Shown one piece after another: positions 51,200-59,607 of a DNA stretch of 64,000 nt. The translations under genes and the position numbers were made by a program. A model generated the notes under the pieces. The model searched no databases, was not told where the DNA came from, and saw only the letters and a list, made by a program, of their open reading frames with translations. Positions within the stretch are counted from its first letter, which is position 1. Each line of letters opens with the position of its first letter. The DNA is from Streptomyces sp. Alt3 (lineage in GTDB: Bacteria; Actinomycetota; Actinomycetes; Streptomycetales; Streptomycetaceae). The stretch spans positions 1,116,001 through 1,180,000 of the forward strand of contig NZ_CP120983.1 in assembly GCF_030719215.1 (NCBI RefSeq), given 5' to 3'.

Positions 51200-51862
51200 G
51201 TGTCTTCATCTTCCGAGCAGTCCTCAGCAACGCACGGCATCCGAGCTCCCAAGCAGGAGCGGAGCCAGCGCTCGTTCGAGTTGGCCCTCGACACGACGCT
51301 GGAGCTGCTGGCGGAGAAGGGTTACGCGGGCTTCGCCCTGACGGAGGTCAGCAAGCGGTCGGGAGTGTCCATCGGTTCCATCTACACGCGCGTGGACGGC
51401 AGGGACGACCTGCTGCGGGCGGCGCAGTCCAGGTTCCAAGAGCGGATGCTCGCAGAGCACCGCTCGCTTGCGGAGCCCGACCGGTGGGTGGGGGTCCCCC
51501 TGGAAGAGTTGCTGCCACGGTTGATCGCAGAGTTCGCAGAATTGCTCGAACGGCAGGGCCGGGTGCTGGGAGCGTTCCTCCAGCGTGGGGCCGTCGATCC
51601 AGAGGTGGCTCGGGCGGGCAAAGTGTCGTACTTCGACATCCGGGACCGTTTCATCGGTCTCCTGCTGTCACGGCGGGACGAGATCAGCCACCCCGATCCG
51701 GTGCGGGCAGTGGGCTCGTGTTTCACCACGGTCTACGCCGCGTTGGCTCGTGGCCTCGCCCTCGACGTGGCCGTCGAGGCAGCGGAGGGCACAGACATGT
51801 CCACCCTGCTGGAGGACCTCGGCGCGATGACCCTGGCCTTCCTGCGCACCGACGCTGCGTAA
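51200..51862 (+). CDS. TetR-family transcriptional regulator
   Basis: A 220-residue TetR-type regulator. The GTG at 51200 is preferred because the N-terminal arm is short in this family; a codon at 51182 is an alternative. The helix-turn-helix is ALDTTLELLAEKGYAGFALT followed by VSKRSGVSIGSIYTRVDGRDD. The C-terminal ligand-binding domain is all helical (RLIAEFAELLERQGRVLGAF). It lies 120 bases after the esterase gene and probably regulates it or itself. No palindrome of the 42-49 kb type is seen in its promoter. Confidence 0.88.
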   Translation: MSSSSEQSSATHGIRAPKQERSQRSFELALDTTLELLAEKGYAGFALTEVSKRSGVSIGSIYTRVDGRDDLLRAAQSRFQERMLAEHRSLAEPDRWVGVPLEELLPRLIAEFAELLERQGRVLGAFLQRGAVDPEVARAGKVSYFDIRDRFIGLLLSRRDEISHPDPVRAVGSCFTTVYAALARGLALDVAVEAAEGTDMSTLLEDLGAMTLAFLRTDAA

Positions 51863-52426
51863 CCGCAGGACTCTCGGTGGCCGCCGTGGCGGTGCCGAAC
51901 AGTACGGAAATCCGAGGGTTCCGGCGATCAGGGTCAGATCGCGCTGACTCGACAGCTGCGGGCGGATACGTGATGACGTGGCAACGGCCGCATCACCATG
52001 CCGGGAGGGCCCGTCTGCCCAGCCGATGTCCGGCAGCCTGGACTTGACTACTGCACGAAGCAGACAGATCAGCCACCGCCCTCGGGACACCCCTGGGCCT
52101 CGTGCTTTGTGACCGACTGCGCCGCACTTGCCCGCGCCTGACTCTGGACACCTCCACGGAGACAGGCGAAGGCAGTGGCCTGGCCACCCGATCGAAGGCC
52201 AGAGCGACATGTGCCTGGCCTGCCTGCTTCGCGCGAACAACTGCCCGGTTGAGGGCTGTGGTTCAGGCAAGCCCAATAGTCGTGGGCACGGGCGCCGAGC
52301 GCGACACCACTCCCGGCGCGCCCAGCCTCGACATAAACGCGCGGGAAGTTGAAGACCAAGATCTTTACCTTGCCCCACCCCTCGATCACTCCGCCCATCA
52401 CCCTCACGCTGCAGGCTGACGAGGCT
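51863..52426. other. Gap between TetR and LacI genes
   Basis: A 564-base region between convergent genes. Several frames are open but all have arginine-rich, family-less translations typical of non-coding high-GC DNA. No repeat, tRNA or strong hairpin was recognised. Confidence 0.4.
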
Positions 52427-53440
52427 TCAATCACTATGGCCCGTGGACCGACGCCAGAGAACGGTTGCGACCAATCCGTTCTGTTCCGGGGGTGCTTCGC
52501 CGCGCACGAGCGCGACGAGCCGGTGCATGGCCCGGCGGCCGAGCTCCTCGTAGTCGACCTCGACGGTAGTCAGAGCCGGAAACAGCCAGGCACCGACAGG
52601 GTTGTTGTCCCAACCGGTGATCACCATGTCGTCGGGTACGCGCCATCCACGCTCGTGTGCCCCGCGGACCGCTGCGGCGGCCAGGATGTCGTTCGCAGCG
52701 ATGACCGCCGTGACTCTCTCAGCGGCGGGCAGGTCGAGGATCGCGCGCCGACTGGTCTCCGGTGACCAGTCACCCCCGACGACGCCGGCCGAGTGCAGGC
52801 CGAGGCGTTGAACGGTTTCGAGGTAAACCCGTTCGCGGGACCGTGCAGTCGGGTAGTCGCGGTCGCCGGCCACGTGCAGGAAAGTCCGATGCCCTGCGGA
52901 GGCCAGCCCTTCGATGATCTCGGCAATGGGAGTGGCGTCAGCGAGCTCGCCCATGGCGCGCAGCTCTTCGTCGTACTCGGCGGCCACCACGATGGGGGTG
53001 GGCGGCGGGGCCTTCCCGGGCGGGTCGGCGAGGAGGGGGGTCAAGGAGAGCACCCCTTCGAACATGCCTGACTCGGCGAGTTCGAGCATGCGGACGGCAA
53101 GCGTTTCTGCCGACCCGTCGAGGGTGACACCTTCGATCTGATAGCCGTGGGCGTGGGCCTTCTCGGTCGCGCCGACGAGCATCCGCACAGCGCCGGCGGC
53201 CTGCCCGGCGGGCAGGAGGATTGCCAGGCGCCCCGTGCGGCGGGTCCGCATCGCCCGGGCGGCCAGGTTGGGGCGGTAGCCGAGCTCATCGATGGCTGCG
53301 CTGATCGCTTCCTTGGTGGCGTCGCGCACCCCTTGACCGTCGAAGCGCAGGTAGCGCGACACCGTCGTGTGGGAAACCCCTGCGATGCGTGCGATGTCGT
53401 AGATCGTCGTGCGTCGGGGCGGAGGCGTGGAAGTGGGCAC
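52427..53440 (-). CDS. LacI-family transcriptional regulator
   Basis: A 337-residue LacI-type repressor. The helix-turn-helix is TTIYDIARIAGVSHTTVSRY and the hinge region NLAARAMRTRRTGRLAILLP; the ligand domain follows to the end (VPDDMVITGWDNNPVGAWLF). The GTG at 53440 was chosen because LacI homology starts about ten residues later; an ATG at 53494 would add 18 residues. It is divergent from the sugar importer at 53706, and two LacI-type operators lie between them. It should release DNA when a sugar from the target polysaccharide binds. Confidence 0.9.
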   Translation of the reverse strand: MPTSTPPPRRTTIYDIARIAGVSHTTVSRYLRFDGQGVRDATKEAISAAIDELGYRPNLAARAMRTRRTGRLAILLPAGQAAGAVRMLVGATEKAHAHGYQIEGVTLDGSAETLAVRMLELAESGMFEGVLSLTPLLADPPGKAPPPTPIVVAAEYDEELRAMGELADATPIAEIIEGLASAGHRTFLHVAGDRDYPTARSRERVYLETVQRLGLHSAGVVGGDWSPETSRRAILDLPAAERVTAVIAANDILAAAAVRGAHERGWRVPDDMVITGWDNNPVGAWLFPALTTVEVDYEELGRRAMHRLVALVRGEAPPEQNGLVATVLWRRSTGHSD

Positions 53441-53513
53441 GACCCGATGATCGCATCCGGGTGTCCGCGCAGAGGACCGATCCCGTTCACGCATATGAAT
53501 GCGGTCCAAACTC

Positions 53514-53543
53514 TTGACGCCTTTCGTTATCGATAACTAACGT
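53514..53543 (+). promoter_or_regulatory. Promoter of the sugar importer operon
   Basis: TTGACG (53514-53519), an 18-base spacer and TAACGT (53538-53543). The operator at 53526-53537 fills the end of the spacer and touches the -10 box, so a bound LacI protein would block polymerase. Confidence 0.55.
53526..53537. promoter_or_regulatory. LacI-type operator 1
   Basis: GTTATCGATAAC, a perfect 12-bp palindrome with the central CG of LacI-family sites, between -35 and -10 of the importer promoter. A second copy lies 21 bases downstream (centre to centre). Confidence 0.7.
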
Positions 53544-53546
53544 CAC

Positions 53547-53558
53547 GTTCTCGATAAC
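53547..53558. promoter_or_regulatory. LacI-type operator 2
   Basis: GTTCTCGATAAC, one mismatch from operator 1, located just after the expected transcription start. The 21-bp spacing equals two helical turns and would allow two dimers or a tetramer on one DNA face. Confidence 0.6.
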
Positions 53559-53670
53559 TTTACTGCAGTCGGCAGCACACCCGTCTCTTCGGAGACGTGT
53601 GCCCGACCTGCGACGGCGCTCGACACCGAGCGTCCGGCCTCGGGACACGCCATCGAAGGAGATGAGCCTT

Positions 53671-53709
53671 GTGAGAGTCGTCTACGCCCCGCCGGACCGG
53701 TCGCTATGA
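53671..53709 (+). CDS. Possible 12-codon coupling ORF before the importer
   Basis: GTG at 53671 follows GAAGGAG with a 9-base gap and codes for VRVVYAPPDRSL. Its stop overlaps the permease start as ATGA. The permease ATG itself has only a weak ribosome binding site, so translation may be coupled through this short frame. No product function is implied. An in-frame ATG at 53662 directly abuts the ribosome binding site and is less likely. Confidence 0.3.
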   Translation: MRVVYAPPDRSL

Positions 53710-54659
53710 CCCCATCCCAGACGACAATCCCCGCTCCGGCCAATGCCGTGCGGGTTCCGCCGGATCGTAAGACGATCCCACCGCCCCGTCGACGTGCAGG
53801 CCTCCGCCCGCCGGTGTGGTTCGTCATCCCGGCCGTGCTGGTCTATGTGGCCGTGGTCATCGCACCGAACGTCCAGGGACTGGCCTATTCGTTCACCGAC
53901 TGGGACGGCTTCGGCGCGGCCGCGTCCTTCGTCGGCATCGACAACTACCGCCACGTGTTCGCCGACGACAACGCCGTCGGATCCATCGTGAACACGTTCG
54001 TACTGACGCTGCTTGTCACCGTCGGCCAGAACGTGATCGGCCTCCTGCTCGCCTTGGGCCTCAACTCACAGGTCAAAAGCCGGTACTTGCTCCGTCTGGT
54101 GTTCTTCCTTCCGGTCGTGCTCACCCCGATCGTCGCCGGCTACCTGTGGAAATACCTGCTCATGCCGGAAGGAACACTCAACGCGGTCCTCGGCTCGCTG
54201 GGACTGGACGGACTGCAGCAGGACTGGCTCGGTGATCCCGACCTGGTGTTGTACGCGGTCTGCGCGGCGATCGTCTGGCAGGGTGCGGGCTACTCCATGG
54301 TCATCTACCTGGCCGGCCTGCAAGCAGTGCCGAGCGAGGCGCTCGAGGCGGCAGCGATGGACGGGGCGGGCCCGGTGCGCCGCACCTGGTCGATCACCCT
54401 TCCGCTCATCAACGGTGCCATCGTCGTCAACCTGCTGCTCACCGTGCTGGGCAATCTCAAACAGTTCGACACCGTCTTCTCCATGACCAGCGGAGGGCCC
54501 GCCGGAGCCAGCGAAACGATGGCGACGACCGTGTACAAGTCGGCCTTCCTCTACCTGCAGTACCCCAACGCCCTGGCGCAGGGCGTCCTCCTGACCCTTG
54601 TCGTGGGGGTCATCGGCTTCGTTCAGTACCGGCTGACGCAACGGAAGGCCCTGGCATGA
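53706..54659 (+). CDS. Sugar ABC transporter permease (MalF/UgpA-like)
   Basis: A 317-residue permease. The first helix (VWFVIPAVLVYVAVVIAPN) appears near residue 38, then the family motif SFTDWDGFGAAASFVGIDNYRHVF. The EAA loop is VPSEALEAAAMDGAGPVRRTWSITLPLI. It forms the channel of the LacI-controlled importer with the next gene, which overlaps by 4 bp. No ATPase gene is in the operon; a shared MsiK-type ATPase is expected. Confidence 0.92.
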   Translation: MTPSQTTIPAPANAVRVPPDRKTIPPPRRRAGLRPPVWFVIPAVLVYVAVVIAPNVQGLAYSFTDWDGFGAAASFVGIDNYRHVFADDNAVGSIVNTFVLTLLVTVGQNVIGLLLALGLNSQVKSRYLLRLVFFLPVVLTPIVAGYLWKYLLMPEGTLNAVLGSLGLDGLQQDWLGDPDLVLYAVCAAIVWQGAGYSMVIYLAGLQAVPSEALEAAAMDGAGPVRRTWSITLPLINGAIVVNLLLTVLGNLKQFDTVFSMTSGGPAGASETMATTVYKSAFLYLQYPNALAQGVLLTLVVGVIGFVQYRLTQRKALA

Positions 54660-55477
54660 ACCGTTACACGGGGCGAACCTTCGCTCTGGAGCTGGTGCTG
54701 ATCGCCGTCGCGGCGATCTTCATGGTCCCGATCCTCGTGCTCATCTCGGTGGCGCTGCGGGACCCGAACAGTACGCCGGGCTTCCTCGGCTTCACCTGGC
54801 CGCTGCATTTCGAGAACATCTCGACGGCCTGGACCGCGTCGGCCATGGGGCCCAGCCTCGTCAACAGCATCGTGATCACCACGGTTTCCGTCGCCCTCAT
54901 CATCGTCGTCGCCTCCGCGGCGAGTTACACCATCACCCGGCGGACCCAGCGGTGGTCCCGCGGCGTCTTCTATCTTTTCCTGACCGGGTTCCTCTTCCCC
55001 GGGCAACTGGCGATGCTGCCGCTGTACCTGACGTTCTCCAAGGCGGGTCTCGTCGGCAACCCGGTCACGGTGATCCTGATCTACGTCGCCGGCCATATGC
55101 CCTTCACCGTCTTCCTGTACTGCGCCTTCCTGAGGGACCTGCCCCGCGACTACGAGGAAGCGGCGACCATCGATGGCGCCGGGTCACTGCGAATGTTCTG
55201 GACCGTGGTCTTCCCACTGGCCCGGCCGGTGACCGGCACCGTGGCCATCCTCACGGCCCTGGGGGTGTGGAACGACTTCCTCAACCCGCTGCTGTACCTG
55301 ACCGGCGGAAACACCAGGACCGCACCACTATCGGTCTACACCTTCGTCGGTGAGTACAGCGCCAACTGGCCGCTCGTGTTCTCGGCCCTGATCACCTCGG
55401 TGATCCCCATCCTGGTCGCCTACTTCCTCATGCAGCGCTTCATCATGCGCGGCTTCGCCTCCGGGCTCAAAGGCTGA
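54656..55477 (+). CDS. Sugar ABC transporter permease (MalG/UgpE-like)
   Basis: A 273-residue second permease. The EAA loop is LPRDYEEAATIDGAGSLRMFWTVVFPLA and the C-terminal end AYFLMQRFIMRGFASGLKG is typical of MalG-type proteins. It overlaps the preceding permease as ATGA and is followed after 44 bases by the binding protein, an order (permease, permease, binding protein) less common than the reverse. Confidence 0.92.
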   Translation: MNRYTGRTFALELVLIAVAAIFMVPILVLISVALRDPNSTPGFLGFTWPLHFENISTAWTASAMGPSLVNSIVITTVSVALIIVVASAASYTITRRTQRWSRGVFYLFLTGFLFPGQLAMLPLYLTFSKAGLVGNPVTVILIYVAGHMPFTVFLYCAFLRDLPRDYEEAATIDGAGSLRMFWTVVFPLARPVTGTVAILTALGVWNDFLNPLLYLTGGNTRTAPLSVYTFVGEYSANWPLVFSALITSVIPILVAYFLMQRFIMRGFASGLKG

Positions 55478-55521
55478 ACCACCCCTCCACCCGCACCACT
55501 CCTCCCGTGAAAGGCTGCACG

Positions 55522-56796
55522 ATGTCATCGACGACAAAGTGCCACACCCTGCGCGCGGTCTGTGCCGCACTGACGATGGCCGCAGCTCTGACCTCCTGCT
55601 CCACCGCCAACACCCCGTCAGTCGGGGGCGGCAAGCAGGTCCTGACCGTGGCCACCAACGGCGGATCCGCGCTGAAAGCCGTCCTGGCCGGCTTCGAGAA
55701 GCAGAATCCCGGCATCAAGGTGGTCGTCAAGGACTACCCGCAGAACTACCGCGAGATCATCGGCCCTCAGCTGGCGGGCGGCAACGCTCCCGACGTCATC
55801 CAGGTGCCACCCGGTGGCGGCAACAACGTCAGCGCGAAGCTCGCCGGCACCAGGGGTTATTACACCGACCTCTCCGACACCGCGTGGGCCCAGCGCGTAC
55901 CCGACAGCGCACGCGAGCAACTCAGCACGGACGACGGCAGACTCGTCGCAGTGCCGATGACGCTGTCCTCCATCGGGGGTATCTACAACCAGGGAGCCAT
56001 GGACGCCCTCAAGTTGCGCGTTCCTCAGACCTGGAGTGAGGTCCTCAAGCTCTGCAAGGACGCTCGCTCCGCCGGGAAGACCGCCTACGGGCTGGGTCTG
56101 TCCGACACGTGGACCACGCAGATGGTCCCCTATGCCCTGACGGCTTCGCTGGTGTACGGCCCCGAACCGGATTTCGTCGACCATCAACTGGAGGGCGAGG
56201 CCACCTTCGCCGACTCCGCCTGGTCCACCGCCATGGACCAGTACCTGCAGATGGACCGCGCCGGCTGCTTCAACAAGAGCCCCAATGGCACGCCCTACTC
56301 GCAGGTGCAGGACGCCATCCGGGCCGGAGACACCCTGGCCACGGTGAGCGTCGCCGCCGAAACCGGCAACATCGCCGCCACCGGTCCGAAAGACCTCAAT
56401 CTCACGTATGCGGCCTTCCCCGCGACCGACGACCCTGAGCAGACCTACCTGCCGACCTCGGTCGGACCGGCGTACGGCATCAATGCGAAGAGCAGTCAGC
56501 GGAGTACGGCTCAGAAGCTTCTCTCTTATCTGGCCAGTCCGAAGACACAGGTGGAGCACGCCAAGCAGTACGGTGACGCCGCCGCGATGACGGGCGATCT
56601 TCCCCAGGTCACTCAAGTAGCGGCGGTGGTACAGAAGTTCACCGACGTGAACAGGACCACCACCTGGCCGGACCGCCTGTGGCCGAGCACCACCACACAG
56701 CCGGCCCTGTTCGACGGCATCCAGGGCCTGTTCAGCAAGCAGGACTCGGTCCCAGACGTCCTGACGGACATGGACGACGCCTTCGATCAGAACTGA
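55522..56796 (+). CDS. Sugar ABC transporter substrate-binding lipoprotein
   Basis: A 424-residue family-1 sugar-binding lipoprotein. The signal segment ends in LTSC with Cys26 as lipidation site. The mature part starts with VLTVATNGGSALKAVLAGFE and has the usual family signature NAPDVIQVPPGGGNNVSAKL. The ATG at 55522 follows AAAGG; a GTG at 55507 is an alternative. It should bind an oligosaccharide of the plant polysaccharide degraded by the enzymes encoded downstream. Confidence 0.9.
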   Translation: MSSTTKCHTLRAVCAALTMAAALTSCSTANTPSVGGGKQVLTVATNGGSALKAVLAGFEKQNPGIKVVVKDYPQNYREIIGPQLAGGNAPDVIQVPPGGGNNVSAKLAGTRGYYTDLSDTAWAQRVPDSAREQLSTDDGRLVAVPMTLSSIGGIYNQGAMDALKLRVPQTWSEVLKLCKDARSAGKTAYGLGLSDTWTTQMVPYALTASLVYGPEPDFVDHQLEGEATFADSAWSTAMDQYLQMDRAGCFNKSPNGTPYSQVQDAIRAGDTLATVSVAAETGNIAATGPKDLNLTYAAFPATDDPEQTYLPTSVGPAYGINAKSSQRSTAQKLLSYLASPKTQVEHAKQYGDAAAMTGDLPQVTQVAAVVQKFTDVNRTTTWPDRLWPSTTTQPALFDGIQGLFSKQDSVPDVLTDMDDAFDQN

Positions 56797-56891
56797 AGCA
56801 TGAACGATGCCGCGGCGTCGGACTGCAGTCACCCACAGCGGAGCACTCAACCACTTCTTCTCCTCCTCCCCTTTCAAGGACCGGCCTGAAC

Positions 56892-59510
56892 ATGTTCCCG
56901 AACACGGCCCACGAACCCCACCCCCCTGCTGGCGCCGACGCCCCCCGCGCCGGCGGCCGACACGGCGACGACCTCGATCCCGGTGCTGACTGGCAGCACT
57001 ACGTCCGTGGACCGGCCCAGTCAGTTGTCCGGCCGGTCGCGGTCCTCTCGTCCTTCGGCGACGTCACCGGCGAAGAGGCCCTCCTCACACGGACGGGCAG
57101 CGTCGTGCTCACGATGGAGCACGGCGGGAGCGAACCGAGCGTAGTCATGGACTACGGGCAGAACGTGGCCGGCGTCCCGTGGATCGAGGTCGCCTCGTCC
57201 ACCGGTAAGCCCACCCTGCTGGTGTCCTACAGCGAGAGCGCCACCTGGACGGACGCCGATGGAGACTTCGAAGGCAGTCACAACGACACCGGCAGTCACG
57301 ACCGGGTGGAGACGTTCCACGTCCACGAACGGGCAACGGTCAGCTCCGGCCTCATCCAGGGCGGCCAGCGCTACCAGCGCATAGCCCTGAGCTCTCCCGG
57401 CACTCTCGTGATCAGCGACGTCGGCCTGCACTACACATCCCCTCGGGCCACCGCCGCGGACTACCGAGGCTGGTTCGCCTGCAGCTCGGACCTGCTCAAT
57501 CGCGTCTGGTACGACGGCGCCTACACCGTCCAGCTCAACCAGCTGCCCGCTTGCACGCTGCCGGTCGCCTGGACGGTCTCGGACGGATCGCTGGTGGCCC
57601 GCGGAGGCAATCTCGCGGTGCTCACGTCAGGCACTGGCTGGAGCGACTGCACGGTGACATTCCAGACCCAAGTGGTCGAGCGGGCCGCCGGCTGGATCGT
57701 CCGCGCCTCGGAGGAGGGGCGGCACGGATACCTCTTCGTCCTGCGCGCCGCCGAGGGACCGGGGAACCCAGCATGCCTCGAGCAGTTCTACGTCGACGAC
57801 GGCCACGAGGAACGTCCACAGGACAATGTGCGGCGCTACACCCTGCTGGGGAGAGTTCCCCTCAACCTCGGCCTCGACGGCTCCTGGCACGACGTCCGCA
57901 CCACAATGGCCGGTCACCTCATCACCGTAGCGGTCGACGGGCAGACCCTGTGCACGCTGGACATCTCCCGGCTGCCGGCGGGCGTGCCCGCGCGGATGAA
58001 CGGGTCTGTCGGCTTCCACCAAGCCTGGGGCTTCAAGCACCGGGCCGAGCATGCACGCTTCCGCCACCTCCGCGTCGTCGCTGCCGATGGCAGCATCCTG
58101 CACCACGACACCCTTGCCGACGAAGCGGCGTTGGCCGCCTTCAGCGGCGACGCGGTGCGTCACCCGAATCCCCTGCCCGTCATCCTCGACGGTGGCAAGC
58201 GCGACCGGACCGTGTGGAGCGGCGATCTGCTCGTGCAGATTCCCACCCTCTTCTCCACCACGGCCGCGGAGGACTACGTGCGCGGCTCGATCGAATTGCT
58301 GAACGGGTACCAGGAAGCGACCGGTCAGTCGGCAGCCCGAGTTCCCCCGGTTCTGCCACCGGCTTCCGGCCCGCAGCACGGTCAGACCTACTCCGCTGTC
58401 TACTCGATGCACCAACTGGTCAACCTGGCTCTACACCACCTCTACACCGGTGACCTCACACTCTCCGAGGAACAATGGCCCTGGGCCCGACGGATGCTCG
58501 ACTGGTGCCGCACCCTGCTCGACAACCGGGGCCTGATCGTCACCGACGAGAACAACGGCCTGGACTGGGACTGGTACGACGGTCCGAAGACCGGAGCCGT
58601 GACCGCCTACAACGCGGCCTACCACCAGATGCTGCACCACGCCGCGGCCGTGGCCGAGGCGCTCGGGCGGCCCGAGGAGGCCGACGGACTGCGGCGACAG
58701 GCCGACACCCTGCGGTCGGCCGTCAATGAGCACCTGTACGACACTGCGCGCCACCTCTACCGCCTTTCCGACCAACAGCCGGACGGGGTCAGCCTGGACG
58801 GAAACTCCCTGGCCGTCCTGAGCGGTCTGCCGCCCCAGGGCGAAGCGCCGAAGATCCTCGCCGCGCTGGAAGCGGTACTGCCCGGCACGCCCTACGGCCC
58901 CTCACCCTTCAGCGCGGACACCGGCTTCTGGCCCCAGGTCAGCCCGTATGTCAGCGACATGTATCTGCGGGCCCTGTTCACCGAGAGAGCCACCTACAAT
59001 GCCCTGGACCTCATCCGTCGGCTGTGGGGCCACATGGCCACATCCGACCTCCACGCGGTCGGCACCGCATGGGAACTGGTCGGCACCGACGGATCCCCCG
59101 GCTTCGGCGCCAAGACCAGCCTGGCCCACGGGTGGGCAGCCGGCGCCACCGCCGCCCTCTCCGCCCACGTCCTGGGCATCCGCCCCGCCTCTCCCGGGTT
59201 CGCCACCTGGTCGATCAGCCCACAGCCGGGGGACCTCACGTGGGCACGCGGCCGGGTCCCGACCCCGCACGGCCCCATCGAGGTGTCCTGGACCCGGCCC
59301 GGGGACGGTTTCGCCCTAGAACTGACCGTGCCCGACGGGACCCACGGCACCGTGACCGTCCCACTCCCCCGCGAGCAGGCACGCCCGGTGATCCACTTCC
59401 TCAGCCCGCACGCTCCCACGGACGACGGCGAGTACCGGGTACGGACGCGGGGCCTCGTCGCGGATCTCTCCATCACCACCGGCGGCAGTTACCGCGTGAC
59501 GGTCGGCTGA
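56892..59510 (+). CDS. GH78-like (alpha-L-rhamnosidase-type) enzyme with inserted beta-sandwich
   Basis: An 872-residue enzyme of the rhamnosidase type. The N-terminal beta domain (VVMDYGQNVAGVPWIEV) and the (alpha/alpha)6 barrel (LFSTTAAEDYVRGSIELLNG, IVTDENNGLDWDWYDGPKTG, LHAVGTAWELVGTDG) fit the family. Between them, about residues 220-405, sits an extra domain like the DUF1080/concanavalin fold (VTFQTQVVERAAGWIVRASE, PARMNGSVGFHQAWGFKH), unusual for GH78. No signal peptide is present, so it is cytoplasmic. Whether it still cleaves rhamnose or another deoxy or uronic sugar is uncertain. It follows the importer operon after 95 bases and precedes GH115. Confidence 0.8.
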   Translation: MFPNTAHEPHPPAGADAPRAGGRHGDDLDPGADWQHYVRGPAQSVVRPVAVLSSFGDVTGEEALLTRTGSVVLTMEHGGSEPSVVMDYGQNVAGVPWIEVASSTGKPTLLVSYSESATWTDADGDFEGSHNDTGSHDRVETFHVHERATVSSGLIQGGQRYQRIALSSPGTLVISDVGLHYTSPRATAADYRGWFACSSDLLNRVWYDGAYTVQLNQLPACTLPVAWTVSDGSLVARGGNLAVLTSGTGWSDCTVTFQTQVVERAAGWIVRASEEGRHGYLFVLRAAEGPGNPACLEQFYVDDGHEERPQDNVRRYTLLGRVPLNLGLDGSWHDVRTTMAGHLITVAVDGQTLCTLDISRLPAGVPARMNGSVGFHQAWGFKHRAEHARFRHLRVVAADGSILHHDTLADEAALAAFSGDAVRHPNPLPVILDGGKRDRTVWSGDLLVQIPTLFSTTAAEDYVRGSIELLNGYQEATGQSAARVPPVLPPASGPQHGQTYSAVYSMHQLVNLALHHLYTGDLTLSEEQWPWARRMLDWCRTLLDNRGLIVTDENNGLDWDWYDGPKTGAVTAYNAAYHQMLHHAAAVAEALGRPEEADGLRRQADTLRSAVNEHLYDTARHLYRLSDQQPDGVSLDGNSLAVLSGLPPQGEAPKILAALEAVLPGTPYGPSPFSADTGFWPQVSPYVSDMYLRALFTERATYNALDLIRRLWGHMATSDLHAVGTAWELVGTDGSPGFGAKTSLAHGWAAGATAALSAHVLGIRPASPGFATWSISPQPGDLTWARGRVPTPHGPIEVSWTRPGDGFALELTVPDGTHGTVTVPLPREQARPVIHFLSPHAPTDDGEYRVRTRGLVADLSITTGGSYRVTVG

Positions 59511-59607
59511 CACGCCGCACAGCCCGTCCGAGGACGAGGGCGCGCAGCCCCGCCGAGGGCCGTTTTCCGCCCCGCCGCCCCCAACTCCCAACGAGGTCGA
59601 AAGAACC

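Noticed and set aside
51668..52378. 236-codon minus-strand frame in the gap after the TetR gene
   Set aside because: Overlaps the end of the TetR gene and has a random-looking composition.
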